From assembly GCF_014397025.1 (NCBI RefSeq), contig NZ_JACJUO010000001.1:1846501-1910500 (forward strand): a DNA stretch of 64,000 bases. Reading direction: 5' to 3'. Positions 54,167 to 64,000 of the stretch are shown one piece after another (position 1 is the first letter of the stretch; each line of letters begins with the position of its first letter). The position numbers and the translations under genes are program-made. Origin of the DNA: Ochrobactrum sp. Marseille-Q0166. GTDB lineage: Bacteria > Pseudomonadota > Alphaproteobacteria > Rhizobiales > Rhizobiaceae. The notes under the pieces are model-generated. The model did no database searches. It saw only the letters and a program-made list of their open reading frames with translations, and was not told the origin of the DNA.

Positions 54167-55251
54167 TTGGCTGGACTCTCGGACGTTATTTTTTCATGCG
54201 ATATGTGCAGATCACATTCTATTTTCTGCTTGGAATCTTCGCGCTCGCACTGCTTCTCGACTTCACCGAAAATGCAAGTAAGCTTGCCAATCTCCCCGGA
54301 TATTCGGTTTGGGCTGCTCTTGGAATTTCAGCTATGCGCGTTCCCTTCATCATGCAGCAGATGATCCCGTTTGTGGCCTTGTTTTCTGCTATGGCAACGC
54401 TCATTTCGCTCAATCGGAAATATGAACTCGTGGTTGCGCGCTCGGTCGGTGTCTCTGCTTGGCAATTTCTGCTTCCTGCATGCTTTGGCGCCTTGCTTTT
54501 TGGCTTGGCAACAATCTTCATACTCAATCCTTTTGCAGCCTACGGTTTCTCAAAAGCTGAAGAGATCGCCTCTGTTTGGAAAAATGGAAAAACAACAGAT
54601 GTCTCTGCGTTGCGTGATCCGTGGTTACGTCAAAAAACCGATGAAGGTGAAACCATCATTGGTGCAAAAAGCATTCTGGATAAGGGCACAACGCTTTCAG
54701 ACGCGACATTTATCCAGTTTGACGATAAGAAAAATATCAGCACACGCTATGATGCGCGCATCGCCAAACTGACAAACGGCTATTGGGAACTCACAGACGC
54801 AACCAAGTTTGCCCGCGGCGAAAAGCCAACAAAGCTGGACACATTCAAGATACCAACGCAGTTACGACCGGAATATGTGGAAGAAAAACTGGCGTCACCA
54901 GATACAATCCCTTTTACACAGTTACGTAAAAAAGTGGAAGTGGCACGGTCGTTCGGCTATTCGGCAAACGCATTTGACATGCAATACCAGTCACTTCTGG
55001 CGCTGCCTGCACTTCTCATGGCAATGACACTTATTGCGGCAACCGTGTCATTAAAATTTGTGCGCTTTGGTCAGTCTGGAGCGATGATTCTGGGTGGCGT
55101 TGTTGCTGGCTTCATGCTTTATGTCGTTTCGGTCTTGGTAAAGGCATTCGGCAATGCTGGATTCGTTCCACCATTCGTTGCGGCCTGGGTTCCAGTTGTT
55201 ATTGCAACATTTTTCGGTATCTCCTTTTTGTTGCATAAGGAGGATGGTTAG
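54163..55251 (+). CDS. lptG: LPS export ABC transporter permease LptG
   Basis: This 362-aa partner of LptF starts MIGWTLGRYFFMRYVQITFY, holds LVVARSVGVSAWQFLLPACF and the C-terminal helices QSGAMILGGVVAGFMLYVVS. It shows three helices, a periplasmic beta-jellyroll domain and three more helices. Its stop TAG overlaps the lptD start (TAGTG). Confidence 0.93.
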   Translation: MIGWTLGRYFFMRYVQITFYFLLGIFALALLLDFTENASKLANLPGYSVWAALGISAMRVPFIMQQMIPFVALFSAMATLISLNRKYELVVARSVGVSAWQFLLPACFGALLFGLATIFILNPFAAYGFSKAEEIASVWKNGKTTDVSALRDPWLRQKTDEGETIIGAKSILDKGTTLSDATFIQFDDKKNISTRYDARIAKLTNGYWELTDATKFARGEKPTKLDTFKIPTQLRPEYVEEKLASPDTIPFTQLRKKVEVARSFGYSANAFDMQYQSLLALPALLMAMTLIAATVSLKFVRFGQSGAMILGGVVAGFMLYVVSVLVKAFGNAGFVPPFVAAWVPVVIATFFGISFLLHKEDG

Positions 55252-57644
55252 TGGGTTTGAGTAACGCCCGCATGGTTCTGCCCCATTTGTTCACGCGTCT
55301 TGCACGCGGGACAGCGTTGGTGTGCGCCCTTGCTATACCTTTTAGTTCAGTTGTAATTCTTCCTTCACAAGTTCAGGCGCAGGATGCTCTTGGTGCAAAC
55401 TACCAAAGTGATCCAAACGCGCGCATGCTTTTGCAGGCGGATGAGCTTGTCTATGATCGTGATGTGAACGTCGTTACCGCTCAAGGCAAAGTCCGCATTG
55501 AGTACGATGGCAATCGTCTTGTCGCAGATAAGGTGACCTATAACCAGCAAACCCGCCGCATGACTGCGACTGGAAATGTCGAGATCCTAGAACGCGACGG
55601 CAACAGAATTTACTCGGATCATCTGGATGTCACAGATAGTTTCCGTGACGGCTTCGTCAATGGCCTGCGCGTCGAGACGACAGATAACACACGCTTTGCG
55701 GCGGAAAGCGCCGAGCGCAGCAATGGTGAAATTACTACATTCAACAATGGCGTTTACACCGCATGCCAAGCTTGTGAAAAAGACCCAGACAAGCCTGTTC
55801 TCTGGCAGATCAAAGCGCGTAAAATAATTTGGAATAGCGCGACGAAAACCGTGCGTTTCGAACGCGGTAGGTTTGAGCTATTCGGAATGCCTCTGGCATA
55901 TTTCCCATCTTTTGAGATGGCAGACCCAACAGTTAAACGCAAAAGCGGCTTTCTCTTTCCGGGTTTTTCGAAGAAAGATGATCTAGGATTTGGCATCAAG
56001 AATTCGTATTTCTGGGCGCTTGCACCAAATTACGATCTGACGCTCTCGACCACAGCCTATACAAAGCAGGGCTTTCTGACACAGGCTGAATGGCGTCATC
56101 GTCTCGAAAACGGAACGTATAACCTCCAAATCGCCGGCATTCATCAAATGCAGCCGGGCGAGTTTGATGTAAATACTATCGACCGTGAAGAACGAAACCG
56201 TGGTATGGTCGCATCCAAAGGCGAATTCGACATTAATTCGCGCTGGAAATTGGGCTGGGATGTGATGGCACAGACCGACCGCAATTTCAGTCGTACTTAT
56301 AGCTTAGAAGGTTATTCAGGTCAGACGCAGACTTCGAAGATTTATCTTCGTGGTGTAAAAGAGCGCAACTATTTTGATCTGAATTTTTACCGCTTTAACG
56401 TTCAGGAATCATATCTTCCGGATAATCCGAATGAAATGAATTCCAAGCAGCCTTGGGTTTTCCCGAGCTTGGATTACTCCTATACGCTTCCAGAGTCTGT
56501 TTATGGCGGTGAACTTAAGTTCGATGTTAATTCGCAGGTTCTTTATCGTAAGAATGCAAATCATACCGCTGCCCAAGTTTATGATAGTGTTCTCAAAAAG
56601 ATGGTGGATCAACCATACCCGCGTATTCCTGGCTTTAGCGGAACAAATGCTCGCTTAACGACTGAGGCGGAATGGAAGCGTACCTTCATCACACCGTCAG
56701 GCCTGGTGATTACGCCACTGCTTGCTCTGCGTGCTGACGCTATTAACGTAAACACTAATTTTGACCCGGCGGTTGCGGGTTTCACGGACGCGGTTGTTAA
56801 ATCGGAAGCGCTTCGGGCAATGGCAACAGCAGGACTTGAGCTGCGCTGGCCAATTCTGTTTTCAACCACAAGCTCTACCCACATTTTAGAGCCGATTGCT
56901 CAGATCTATATGCGTAATAACGAGCGGTATGCTGGACAACTTCCGAATGAAGACGCTCAGAGCTTTGTTTTCGATGCAACGAATCTGTTTTCGCGTGACA
57001 AGTTCTCTGGTTATGATCGCGTCGAAGGCGGTTCGCGTGCCAATTTTGGATTGCGTTACTCTGGAAGCTTCGACAACAGCGACTGGAACCTCTATGCTCT
57101 CGGTGGGCAATCAATTCAACTCGGCGGCGTCAACTCTTTCGGGACACGTGACTTCGTCAACGTTGGAGCAGATTCCGGGCTCGAAGATGCACGTTCTGAT
57201 TATGTCGCAATGATCGGCACGTCAAATTCGACAGGTCTTGCCCTTGCAGCACGAGGCCGCTTCGACAAGGATGATCTGAATATTAAACGTGGCGAGCTGG
57301 AAATTCAGAAGAACTGGTCACGCTTAAACGTCTCAGCCCGCTATGCCTACATAGCGCCACAACCGGCATATGGTTATTCTGATTTGCGTCAAGAAGTTGG
57401 CGGATCAGCCACCGTGAAGGTAAATGCGAACTGGCGTGTATTCGGTTCCGGCACCTATGACCTTGTGTCAGACACATTGGTTCGTGCATCGTCTGGTCTC
57501 GCTTATGACGACGAGTGCTTTACCTATTCAATGGCCGTTGTTCAGACCCGCAATCCCGGCGAAGGTAAGTCGTCCCGGGGGGTTAGCTTCAACATATCAT
57601 TCCGTACACTCGGTGACATCGGAAGCGGTAATCAAACTTTCTAA
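55251..57644 (+). CDS. lptD: LPS assembly outer-membrane protein LptD
   Basis: This 797-aa protein forms the outer-membrane gate for LPS. The GTG start at 55251 is preceded by AAGGAGG at 7-nt spacing. Its signal peptide is TALVCALAIPFSSVVILPSQ. It has an N-terminal jellyroll (LLQADELVYDRDVNVVTAQG, RIYSDHLDVTDSFRDGF) and a long barrel with paired Cys (CQACEK near residue 165), ending FNISFRTLGDIGSGNQTF. It is followed by a terminator. Confidence 0.94.
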   Translation: MGLSNARMVLPHLFTRLARGTALVCALAIPFSSVVILPSQVQAQDALGANYQSDPNARMLLQADELVYDRDVNVVTAQGKVRIEYDGNRLVADKVTYNQQTRRMTATGNVEILERDGNRIYSDHLDVTDSFRDGFVNGLRVETTDNTRFAAESAERSNGEITTFNNGVYTACQACEKDPDKPVLWQIKARKIIWNSATKTVRFERGRFELFGMPLAYFPSFEMADPTVKRKSGFLFPGFSKKDDLGFGIKNSYFWALAPNYDLTLSTTAYTKQGFLTQAEWRHRLENGTYNLQIAGIHQMQPGEFDVNTIDREERNRGMVASKGEFDINSRWKLGWDVMAQTDRNFSRTYSLEGYSGQTQTSKIYLRGVKERNYFDLNFYRFNVQESYLPDNPNEMNSKQPWVFPSLDYSYTLPESVYGGELKFDVNSQVLYRKNANHTAAQVYDSVLKKMVDQPYPRIPGFSGTNARLTTEAEWKRTFITPSGLVITPLLALRADAINVNTNFDPAVAGFTDAVVKSEALRAMATAGLELRWPILFSTTSSTHILEPIAQIYMRNNERYAGQLPNEDAQSFVFDATNLFSRDKFSGYDRVEGGSRANFGLRYSGSFDNSDWNLYALGGQSIQLGGVNSFGTRDFVNVGADSGLEDARSDYVAMIGTSNSTGLALAARGRFDKDDLNIKRGELEIQKNWSRLNVSARYAYIAPQPAYGYSDLRQEVGGSATVKVNANWRVFGSGTYDLVSDTLVRASSGLAYDDECFTYSMAVVQTRNPGEGKSSRGVSFNISFRTLGDIGSGNQTF

Positions 57645-57653
57645 ATAACTATA

Positions 57654-57683
57654 AACCGGGAGCTATAAATTGCTTCCGGTTTT
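57654..57683 (+). terminator. Terminator after lptD
   Basis: AACCGGGAGC and GCTTCCGGTT form a 10-bp stem (one GT pair) around TATAAATT, followed by TTTT. It ends the lptFGD transcript, at least partly. Confidence 0.85.
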
Positions 57684-57933
57684 ATTGTTTTTAGGCCGCC
57701 CTCCAGATATCATTTTCCTATTTCTACCCATTTATAGCTAAATCGCGACCAGCTTCATCTCTAAATTGCTCCAAGGTCATTGTTTCGCCGCACTGGCTCA
57801 TCTATACAATAGTCGATAATTTTAGTTTTAGACGACTTCGGCCACATTGCGGCCAAACGAACTGGAACTAATCGAGTTGGACGCCTCCGGCAAAACCATG
57901 ATTTGCCGACCTGAAAGAAATCGGGAAAGATCG

Positions 57934-58899
57934 ATGATGTTTGCAAGACCTTTTTTCGCCTCCATGATGGGTGCTGTAGTATGTTTGACAGCGCTCGGAA
58001 CGGTCGCGAGTCTGAGTCCAGCACTCGCTGCGTCAAATTCAGCCGAAGCGAAAATCATTGTCTCGGGTAATGCGATTACTAACGGCGATATTCAGCGCCG
58101 TGCAAATTTCTTGAAATTGCAGCGCAAAGGTGGAAACCTCAACCAGACAGCCCGTCAGGAACTGACGGACGAGATGCTGAAGCGCATAGAGATGAAGACT
58201 CGCGGCATCAATATTTCTGATAAAGAGGTTGATGAAGCGTATGCAGGCTTTGCAACGCGTAATAATATGAGCGTCGCCCAGCTTAATCAGATTATGAACC
58301 AGGCTGGCATTACCCCGGATCATTTCAAGAAATATATCATGGTTCAGATGGGCTGGGGGCGTCTCGTTAGTGCACGTTTCCGTGCAACTGGCATGGTTAG
58401 CGAACAAGATGCCGTTCAGCGCATGTTGAAAGACGGCGGCAAGAAACCCGTTGCCACTGAATATCAACTTCAACAAGTCATTTTCGTTGTGCCGAATGCC
58501 AAGCGCTCGCCTGCCCTGCTGGCAAAGCGCCGTCAAGAAGCAAACGCTCTGCGCGGGCGTATCCAAAGCTGCGACACCACCCGCCAGCTGACCAAAGGTA
58601 TGATCGATGTAACGGTTCGCGACTTGGGCCGTATTATTGAACAACAGCTACCGGGCGAATGGGCAAAGGACGTAAAATCTACCAGCGTCAATCGCGCCAC
58701 GGCTCCACGTGACACGGAAAAAGGCGTCGAAATCCTTACCGTTTGCGGCACGCGGAAAGTCTCGGATGACCGTGTTGCGCAGCTGGTCTTTTCCATGGAG
58801 GGCGCCGACTCGCCCGCTGGACAGGAAAAGAAAGCAGATGAGCTGAATAAAAAATATCTCGGAGAATTGCGCGAAAAAGCGACGATTGTAAATCGCTAG
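57934..58899 (+). CDS. Periplasmic SurA-type peptidyl-prolyl isomerase/chaperone
   Basis: This 321-aa protein starts at 57934 (GGAAAG upstream) with a signal peptide (FFASMMGAVVCLTALGTVAS, cleaved near ALA-AS). The SurA N-terminal fold is visible at KIIVSGNAITNGDIQRRANF and LTDEMLKRIEMKTRGINISD, followed by a degenerate rotamase region (EYQLQQVIFVVPNAK to LVFSMEG) that lacks clear active-site residues. It probably chaperones outer-membrane proteins such as LptD, whose gene precedes it, and it is less certain to have isomerase activity. Confidence 0.82.
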   Translation: MMFARPFFASMMGAVVCLTALGTVASLSPALAASNSAEAKIIVSGNAITNGDIQRRANFLKLQRKGGNLNQTARQELTDEMLKRIEMKTRGINISDKEVDEAYAGFATRNNMSVAQLNQIMNQAGITPDHFKKYIMVQMGWGRLVSARFRATGMVSEQDAVQRMLKDGGKKPVATEYQLQQVIFVVPNAKRSPALLAKRRQEANALRGRIQSCDTTRQLTKGMIDVTVRDLGRIIEQQLPGEWAKDVKSTSVNRATAPRDTEKGVEILTVCGTRKVSDDRVAQLVFSMEGADSPAGQEKKADELNKKYLGELREKATIVNR

Positions 58900-58944
58900 G
58901 TTAGTTAGTAGAGATTTACGAGATCAAATCTTACAGTTTGATAC

Positions 58945-58964
58945 AAGGGGGCTTTTGCCCCCTT
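58945..58964. repeat. Hairpin between the SurA-like gene and pdxA
   Basis: AAGGGGGC and GCCCCCTT pair around TTTT. There is no T-run after it, so it is more likely a stabilising or pausing hairpin than a strong terminator; pdxA starts 23 bp later. Confidence 0.55.
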
Positions 58965-58986
58965 CGTGTTATTCAGGAAAACATCT

Positions 58987-60018
58987 ATGCTTTCGCAAAA
59001 TACCCCTCCGCTGGCTGTAAGCATTGGCGATCCTTCAGGCATTGGAGCTGATGTTGCTCTTACCGCATGGTTGCAACGCAAAGAGCTTTCTCTCCCACCG
59101 TTTTTGCTCATTGCCGATCCGGCTCAGCTTTCGGCCCGCGCTCGGCATCTCAGTCTGAATGTGCCAATCGTCACCCTAAAGACCCCTGCCGAAGCTTTCG
59201 ATTTCTTTGATGCAAAACTGCCCGTTTTGCCGTTGAAAAACACGCATAAAGAAAGCCCCGGCAAACCTCTGCCGGAAAACGCAGCAGGTGTTATCGAAGC
59301 AATAGAACGCGCGGTCGCGCTGACATTGAGTGGCGAAACATCAGCCGTAGTCACCTGCCCGATTGCCAAGAAGCCACTCTACGATGCGGGCTTCAAACAT
59401 CCCGGCCATACGGAATTTCTCGCAGAACTTGGCAGCAAACATCTCGGGCGTGCAGTCATTCCAGTTATGATGCTGGCTGGCCCTGAACTACGCGCGGTGC
59501 CTGTCACAATTCACATCCCTCTCGCCGATGTGCCACGTTTGCTAACCAAGGATGATATTCTGGAGGTGGCTTACATCACAGCGCAGGAGCTGACTGATCG
59601 TTTCGGAATAGCGGCGCCTCGAATTGCGATTTCCGGCCTTAACCCTCATGCGGGTGAAGGTGGTGCATTGGGCAAGGAAGATGACGCGATTATTCGTCCA
59701 GCGGTCGAGGAGTTGCAGCGCGAAGGCATCAATGCCTGGGGACCATTGCCTGCTGACACCATGTTCCATGCTACCGCACGCGTGACTTATGACGTCGCGA
59801 TTTGCATGTATCACGATCAGGCGCTTATTCCGGCGAAGGCTCTCGCTTTCGACGAGACGGTCAATGTTACACTCGGGCTTCCATTTATCCGGACATCCCC
59901 CGATCATGGAACAGCCTTCGACATTGCAGGAAAAGGCATAGCGCGCCCTGATAGTCTCATCGCATCCATAAGGCTGGCGCAGGAACTCGCCGAAAACGAA
60001 GCGAGGCGGAAACCATGA
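58987..60018 (+). CDS. pdxA: 4-hydroxythreonine-4-phosphate dehydrogenase
   Basis: This 343-aa enzyme acts in vitamin B6 synthesis. It begins after [20 protein letters not shown], holds [20 protein letters not shown] with metal His, [16 protein letters not shown] and [20 protein letters not shown] with further metal ligands. The start at 58987 is behind GGAAA; the longer frame from 58966 is rejected. Its stop overlaps the rsmA start by 4 bp. Confidence 0.95.
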   Translation: MLSQNTPPLAVSIGDPSGIGADVALTAWLQRKELSLPPFLLIADPAQLSARARHLSLNVPIVTLKTPAEAFDFFDAKLPVLPLKNTHKESPGKPLPENAAGVIEAIERAVALTLSGETSAVVTCPIAKKPLYDAGFKHPGHTEFLAELGSKHLGRAVIPVMMLAGPELRAVPVTIHIPLADVPRLLTKDDILEVAYITAQELTDRFGIAAPRIAISGLNPHAGEGGALGKEDDAIIRPAVEELQREGINAWGPLPADTMFHATARVTYDVAICMYHDQALIPAKALAFDETVNVTLGLPFIRTSPDHGTAFDIAGKGIARPDSLIASIRLAQELAENEARRKP

Positions 60019-60848
60019 GCATCGACAATCTGCCGCCACTGCGTGAGGTCATCGAACGGCATGACCTGATGCCTAAAAAGTCGCTTGGACAGAACTTTCT
60101 GTTCGACCTAAACCTGACATCGAAGATCGCTCGACAGGCAGGCAATCTGCAAGATCAGCCGGTTATCGAGGTCGGTCCCGGCCCAGGTGGCCTCACACGT
60201 GCTCTGCTTGCTCAAGGCGCCTATGTCACTGCAATCGAGCGCGATGAACGCTGTCTTGGTGCTCTTGCAGAAATCGAAGCGCATTATCCGGGACGTTTGC
60301 GTATTATTTCCGGTGATGCGTTGGAGCAGGATTTCAAAGCTCTGTTTCCCGATGGCCCAAAGCCGCGCATCGTGGCTAATCTGCCGTATAATGTGGGAAC
60401 ACAATTGCTGCTCAACTGGCTTCTGACAGAGCCTTGGCCACCCTTCTATTCCTCAATGACCCTCATGTTCCAACGCGAAGTTGGCGAGCGCATTGTAGCC
60501 GCACCGGATACGGATCACTATGGACGCCTCGGCGTTCTCGCAGGTTGGCGCACGCATTCGAGAATTGCTTTCGATGTGCCCCCACAGGCGTTTACGCCAC
60601 CGCCGAAAGTCATGTCGTCGGTCGTCCATATCACGCCGCGTGAAGAGCCACTCCCATGTCGTGCGGATGCGTTGGGCCAGATTACGCAAGCAGCCTTCGG
60701 TCAGCGCCGCAAAATGCTGCGTCAGAGCCTCAAGCCCGTCGGCGGCGCAGAACTGCTGGAAAAAACCGGAATTGACGGTACTCGGCGCGCTGAGACGCTC
60801 AGCGTCGAAGAATTTATTGCACTGGCCAACGCCTATCGGCCAGTATGA
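60015..60848 (+). CDS. rsmA: 16S rRNA (adenine-N6,N6) dimethyltransferase
   Basis: This 277-aa KsgA enzyme dimethylates two adenines near the 3' end of 16S rRNA, with AdoMet. The signature pieces are [58 protein letters not shown] and [14 protein letters not shown]. It overlaps pdxA by 4 bp and the convergent M23 peptidase by 16 bp. Confidence 0.96.
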   Translation: MSIDNLPPLREVIERHDLMPKKSLGQNFLFDLNLTSKIARQAGNLQDQPVIEVGPGPGGLTRALLAQGAYVTAIERDERCLGALAEIEAHYPGRLRIISGDALEQDFKALFPDGPKPRIVANLPYNVGTQLLLNWLLTEPWPPFYSSMTLMFQREVGERIVAAPDTDHYGRLGVLAGWRTHSRIAFDVPPQAFTPPPKVMSSVVHITPREEPLPCRADALGQITQAAFGQRRKMLRQSLKPVGGAELLEKTGIDGTRRAETLSVEEFIALANAYRPV

Positions 60849-62620
60849 TTCAATTCTTCTTTGGCGTCATTTGTCAGTGGCGCCAAGTTCATCTGCTTAA
60901 AAACCTTGTCGACGTGGTCCATTTCCGAGCGGAAGCTCGACATAGATGAACCTGTCAGCTTTTCACCAGCATTGAGCTGTGCTTTGAGCGGGTCGACATA
61001 ATGATCACCGACTTTAAGTTCGTAATATAAATGCGGTCCGGTCGAATAGCCGGTTGATCCCACATAAGCGATTACTTCACCCTGCTTCACATGCTGGCCG
61101 ACTTTCAGCCCCTTCGCTTCGCCGGAGAGGTGAGCATAGGTGGTGCTATAGCCGCCCTGATGGCGGATACGCACATATTTGCCATAGCCCTTTTGCGACG
61201 AAATCAGCTCAACCGTTCCGTCCCCCGCAGCGAAAATCGGCGAGCCGATCGGCGCATCGTAATCCACGCCGTTATGATGTTTGCGAACGTGCAAAACCGG
61301 GTGCACCCGCCAGCCAAAACCATCATTCAGGCGACCATTTGGTAGCGGTTTGTGCATGAGATATTTGGTCATTGAGGAACCGTCTTCGTTGAAGTAGTCC
61401 GCGTTTCCCTCGACTTCATGTCTGTAAAGGCGCTTGGCTTGCCCGTTTGTGGTAAATTCCACAAAGACCAGTTCAGGATCGGCATCCACACTCTCACGGA
61501 ACAGGAGGTCAATTTTATCGACCCGGTTGGCCCCCTTCTGCAGAGATACATTGTTCTCAGCTGCGAGCTTCTTTACATCATCCGCGACTTCGCGCGGTGC
61601 GCCCGCTGCAATAAGCCGGGATTGAACGGATCCATCAGTTCGCATTCTTGTAGGCTGACGCGATGCCGACAGCATAGCATCATGGGAAAGACGAGCAAAA
61701 AGCCTTTGATTATCATTAGCGCGGAAAACACCATCGTCTGTCCGTCCATAAACGGAATCTAATGCATCACCATGTCTGAACCGTGCCATGGTTATATGCG
61801 CTGGCTTGCCCGGCGACTGATCGAGAAGCAGAGCCAAATTATCACCGGGAACAAGGTCTTTTCGACCAAGTGCCTGTTCCAGATTCGCTGCATCTTCAGC
61901 GGAAACATCGGCGGCCTGCATGAGTACGCCAACCTTCTCGCGCGATTGTGGAGCGAGAACAATTTCGTGCGCCTTTTTATGAGGCGTATCCGCTGGCTTG
62001 GCAAAGCTTACATTCAGTGGCACACCTTTTTGATTGGCGAGTGCTGATATTTCATCTGGCTGATTAGAGGTATTTTTCCCTGTCCCTTTACCTCGTACCG
62101 ATACCAGATCGAGTAGACCCTGCCCGCTTCCTTCATTCTTCAAATCAAGGATCACATGCTGATAGGTAAACAGCGTGGCTTCTCCATCGTTGGTGCCTTC
62201 TGCTATATCAATGCGCTTGGCGATACGTCGATTCTCGTCAACTTCGTTCTGAGGAACGAGCCTACCTTCTTTCTTGGCCGCATGACTATGAACTAGCGTG
62301 GTAGGATCAACCATCACAGGCTGCGAAGCATGTCCATGTCGAACCAAATTTCCCGTTACCAAAGCCATTGCACCACCCGCCAGAAGCGTGGCTGAGACCA
62401 GCGCAATACAGGCACGCCGATGTGTATGAATGGAAAAGCGTACACGTTGTAATGGCTTGAGAGCACGCTGCGAAAGCGGAGGCATTTTCTTATGCTCGGC
62501 CAAAACAGCCATATGCGCGACATCAGACCGGAGCATAAAATCCGGTGATACGACAACATGAATCTGTTTAGCCCTGCGGGCAGCACGAAACAGCATGCAG
62601 TGAGCGACTCCAAATCTCAT
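60833..62620 (-). CDS. M23-family peptidase (cell-wall endopeptidase)
   Basis: This 595-aa protein has a basic cytoplasmic N-terminus, one membrane helix ([20 protein letters not shown]), a long periplasmic region with coiled segments, and a C-terminal LytM domain with [20 protein letters not shown] and [17 protein letters not shown] (zinc His and Asp). It should cut peptidoglycan crosslinks. The start is uncertain: ATG 62620 is chosen, ATG 62596 or TTG 62632 are possible. It is convergent with rsmA. Confidence 0.87.
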   Translation of the reverse strand: MRFGVAHCMLFRAARRAKQIHVVVSPDFMLRSDVAHMAVLAEHKKMPPLSQRALKPLQRVRFSIHTHRRACIALVSATLLAGGAMALVTGNLVRHGHASQPVMVDPTTLVHSHAAKKEGRLVPQNEVDENRRIAKRIDIAEGTNDGEATLFTYQHVILDLKNEGSGQGLLDLVSVRGKGTGKNTSNQPDEISALANQKGVPLNVSFAKPADTPHKKAHEIVLAPQSREKVGVLMQAADVSAEDAANLEQALGRKDLVPGDNLALLLDQSPGKPAHITMARFRHGDALDSVYGRTDDGVFRANDNQRLFARLSHDAMLSASRQPTRMRTDGSVQSRLIAAGAPREVADDVKKLAAENNVSLQKGANRVDKIDLLFRESVDADPELVFVEFTTNGQAKRLYRHEVEGNADYFNEDGSSMTKYLMHKPLPNGRLNDGFGWRVHPVLHVRKHHNGVDYDAPIGSPIFAAGDGTVELISSQKGYGKYVRIRHQGGYSTTYAHLSGEAKGLKVGQHVKQGEVIAYVGSTGYSTGPHLYYELKVGDHYVDPLKAQLNAGEKLTGSSMSSFRSEMDHVDKVFKQMNLAPLTNDAKEELNHTGR

Positions 62621-62721
62621 CTGAAATGACAAATGGAACAGAAGGCCAGAGCACGGCTAAATTATGACTCCAGTGGCGACAATCCACCGGAGATACAAGG
62701 CGAATGCTCAAGGTAAATTCA

Positions 62722-63642
62722 TCAGGCGCTGGCACGTGCCTTGCGATGCGCTGACAAAGACGACCATGTGTAAATGATCAGGCCCGTCCAGATCAGAACA
62801 AAAGCCACGAGCTGGGCATGGGAAAATGGCTCATGAAAAATGAAGATTGCGAAGATAAAAAGCAACGTCGGCGTCAGATACTGCATAAGCCCCAGCGTCG
62901 TATATCGCAGCAACTTTGCTCCACCAGCATAGAGGATCAATGGAATTGCCGTGAACGGGCCTGCAAGCAGCAACAGCGAAACATCTGACGCTGTACCGGA
63001 GAAGAAGTGATCCTGACCATTGGCCAACAGCCAGATGATGTAGCCGATAGCCGGGACAGAAAGAATAACAACTTCAAGCGTAAAACCTTGCAATGGCGGC
63101 ATTGGCAGCGACTTGCGGAAGAACCCATAAAGTCCGAATGTCACCGGCAGAACCAGCGAAATCCATGGAAGACCACCCGCATTGAATGTGAGTACGAGAA
63201 CCGCCGTAAATGCGAACCCGACAGCAATATATTGAACTCTCGTCAGGCGCTCACCGAGGAAAAGTCCACCCAGCACCACATTGAACAGGGGATTAATGTA
63301 ATAGCCGAGAGCTGCACCTATGATCTGATCGTGAGCAACCGCCCAAACATAAACCGACCAATTGATCGTAATGAGTGCCGCAGTCAGTGCCGCCATTGCC
63401 AGCATGCGCGGCGTGCGCAATGCCTCAAGGATTGTGCGGAACTGTCCGATGAAAACCAGCAGAATAGCCGCCACAGGCACTGACCATATCACGCGATGCG
63501 CAACAATTTCGAGAGCAGGGAGATGCGATAAAGCCTTGAGATAGAACGGCAAAACAGCCCAAAGACCATAAGCCCCCAAAGCCATCATGAAGCCACGACT
63601 TCCGTCTGAAAGCTGGCCTCCGGATAAGGTCTGCTCGGTCAT
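62722..63642 (-). CDS. rarD: RarD-type EamA transporter
   Basis: This 306-aa inner-membrane protein has ten helices. RarD-specific pieces are GAYGLWAVLPFYLKALSHLP, EIVAHRVIWSVPVAAILLVF, ALGYYINPLFNVVLGGLFLG and LGLMQYLTPTLLFIFAIFIF. The family was described as chloramphenicol-sensitive exporters; substrate is not known here. It is followed by 135 bp to the cimA 3' end. Confidence 0.88.
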   Translation of the reverse strand: MTEQTLSGGQLSDGSRGFMMALGAYGLWAVLPFYLKALSHLPALEIVAHRVIWSVPVAAILLVFIGQFRTILEALRTPRMLAMAALTAALITINWSVYVWAVAHDQIIGAALGYYINPLFNVVLGGLFLGERLTRVQYIAVGFAFTAVLVLTFNAGGLPWISLVLPVTFGLYGFFRKSLPMPPLQGFTLEVVILSVPAIGYIIWLLANGQDHFFSGTASDVSLLLLAGPFTAIPLILYAGGAKLLRYTTLGLMQYLTPTLLFIFAIFIFHEPFSHAQLVAFVLIWTGLIIYTWSSLSAHRKARASA

Positions 63643-63778
63643 TTTTATCTCCGAATTGAATTTAGTCTCGAAAAAGCAGTCAGCTATTTCAAGCCAGCCA
63701 GTTTGCTATGCGCCCATCAATCCATAAAATCTATTCAATTAAACTGATCAAAGCATCAATCTTCGTGAAAGAAGCGGC

Positions 63779-64000
63779 TCATTCAGCCGCCACCATACCA
63801 GCCAAAGAACGGTTCTTCATCAACTTGTAATTGACCGAATCCATCAATGCCTGAAACGATGCATCTATGATATTGTCGGAAACGCCGACTGTACGCCAAC
63901 GAGCACCCGTTCCATCACCGGATTCAATCAAAACGCGGGTGATAGCTGCTGTGCCGCCATTAAGGATACGCACCTTGAAATCCACCAGTTCCAGATCTTC
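63779..64000 (-). CDS. cimA: Citramalate synthase, C-terminal part (cut by window edge)
   Basis: This is the last 73 residues of an enzyme of the LeuA/CimA group: [40 protein letters not shown] and [20 protein letters not shown]. The pattern matches the allosteric C-terminal domain of citramalate synthases, which make citramalate from pyruvate and acetyl-CoA for isoleucine synthesis. The catalytic TIM barrel is outside. The exact family (citramalate versus isopropylmalate) is moderately sure. Confidence 0.8.
   Translation of the reverse strand, partial: EDLELVDFKVRILNGGTAAITRVLIESGDGTGARWRTVGVSDNIIDASFQALMDSVNYKLMKNRSLAGMVAAE

Overview
The window reads as chromosomal DNA of an alphaproteobacterium of the Brucella/Ochrobactrum group (order Hyphomicrobiales). 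The strongest clue is a near-canonical Omp25 outer-membrane protein at 40349-40999. Supporting clues are the general L-amino acid transporter operon aapJQMP, the ppk-ppx-rnd-aspS neighbourhood, an HdaA-type DnaA regulator, a zf-CHCC protein and an NDUFS4-like respiratory protein. Both ends of the window cut genes: aspS at the left and a citramalate synthase (cimA) at the right.

Layout. 1-16.6 kb is core genome: aspS, rnd, ppx-ppk, a zinc-finger protein, a flavin monooxygenase, an acetyltransferase, the aap amino-acid uptake operon, a PAP2 phosphatase, cystathionine beta-lyase, and a glutamate-receptor-like channel with its own ligand-binding domain. 16.6-17.2 kb holds a secreted SH3 protein. 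About 17.3-25.7 kb is a decayed prophage or genomic island that ends at a tRNA-Arg gene. It contains a broken lysis cassette (endolysin remnant, inner spanin, frameshifted outer spanin), a complete IS66-family element, about 2.2 kb of AT-rich DNA with no convincing gene, and a run of small phage genes leading to an HTH gene with an amber codon and a dead tyrosine integrase.

25.7-64 kb is again core genome: tRNA-Arg, tRNA-Pro and an NDUFS4-like gene; two SDR enzymes; an epimerase-hdaA-AI-2E exporter cluster; purMN; a molybdopterin oxidoreductase; rlmJ; RNase T2; omp25; a pteridine-reductase-like gene followed by uvrC, then pgsA-moaD-moaE; ndk; an ABC-F ATPase; holC-pepA; and the envelope and cofactor run lptF-lptG-lptD-surA-pdxA-rsmA, which faces an M23 peptidase and rarD.

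The most striking structure is the IS66-family element at 18527-21665. It is bounded by 8-bp direct repeats (TGTCAACC) and imperfect inverted repeats starting GTAA. Besides tnpA-tnpB-tnpC it carries a passenger gene for a P-loop kinase-like protein in convergent orientation, so the kinase lies inside the transposon. Other points of interest are a GluR0-like channel whose pore loop lacks the TVGYG potassium filter, an SDR without the catalytic Tyr and Lys, an RNase T2 with Gln in place of the CAS2 Glu, a perfect FNR/FixK-type box near the aap operon, and a 129-bp repeat with terminal inverted repeats. No CRISPR array, rRNA gene or intact prophage was seen.
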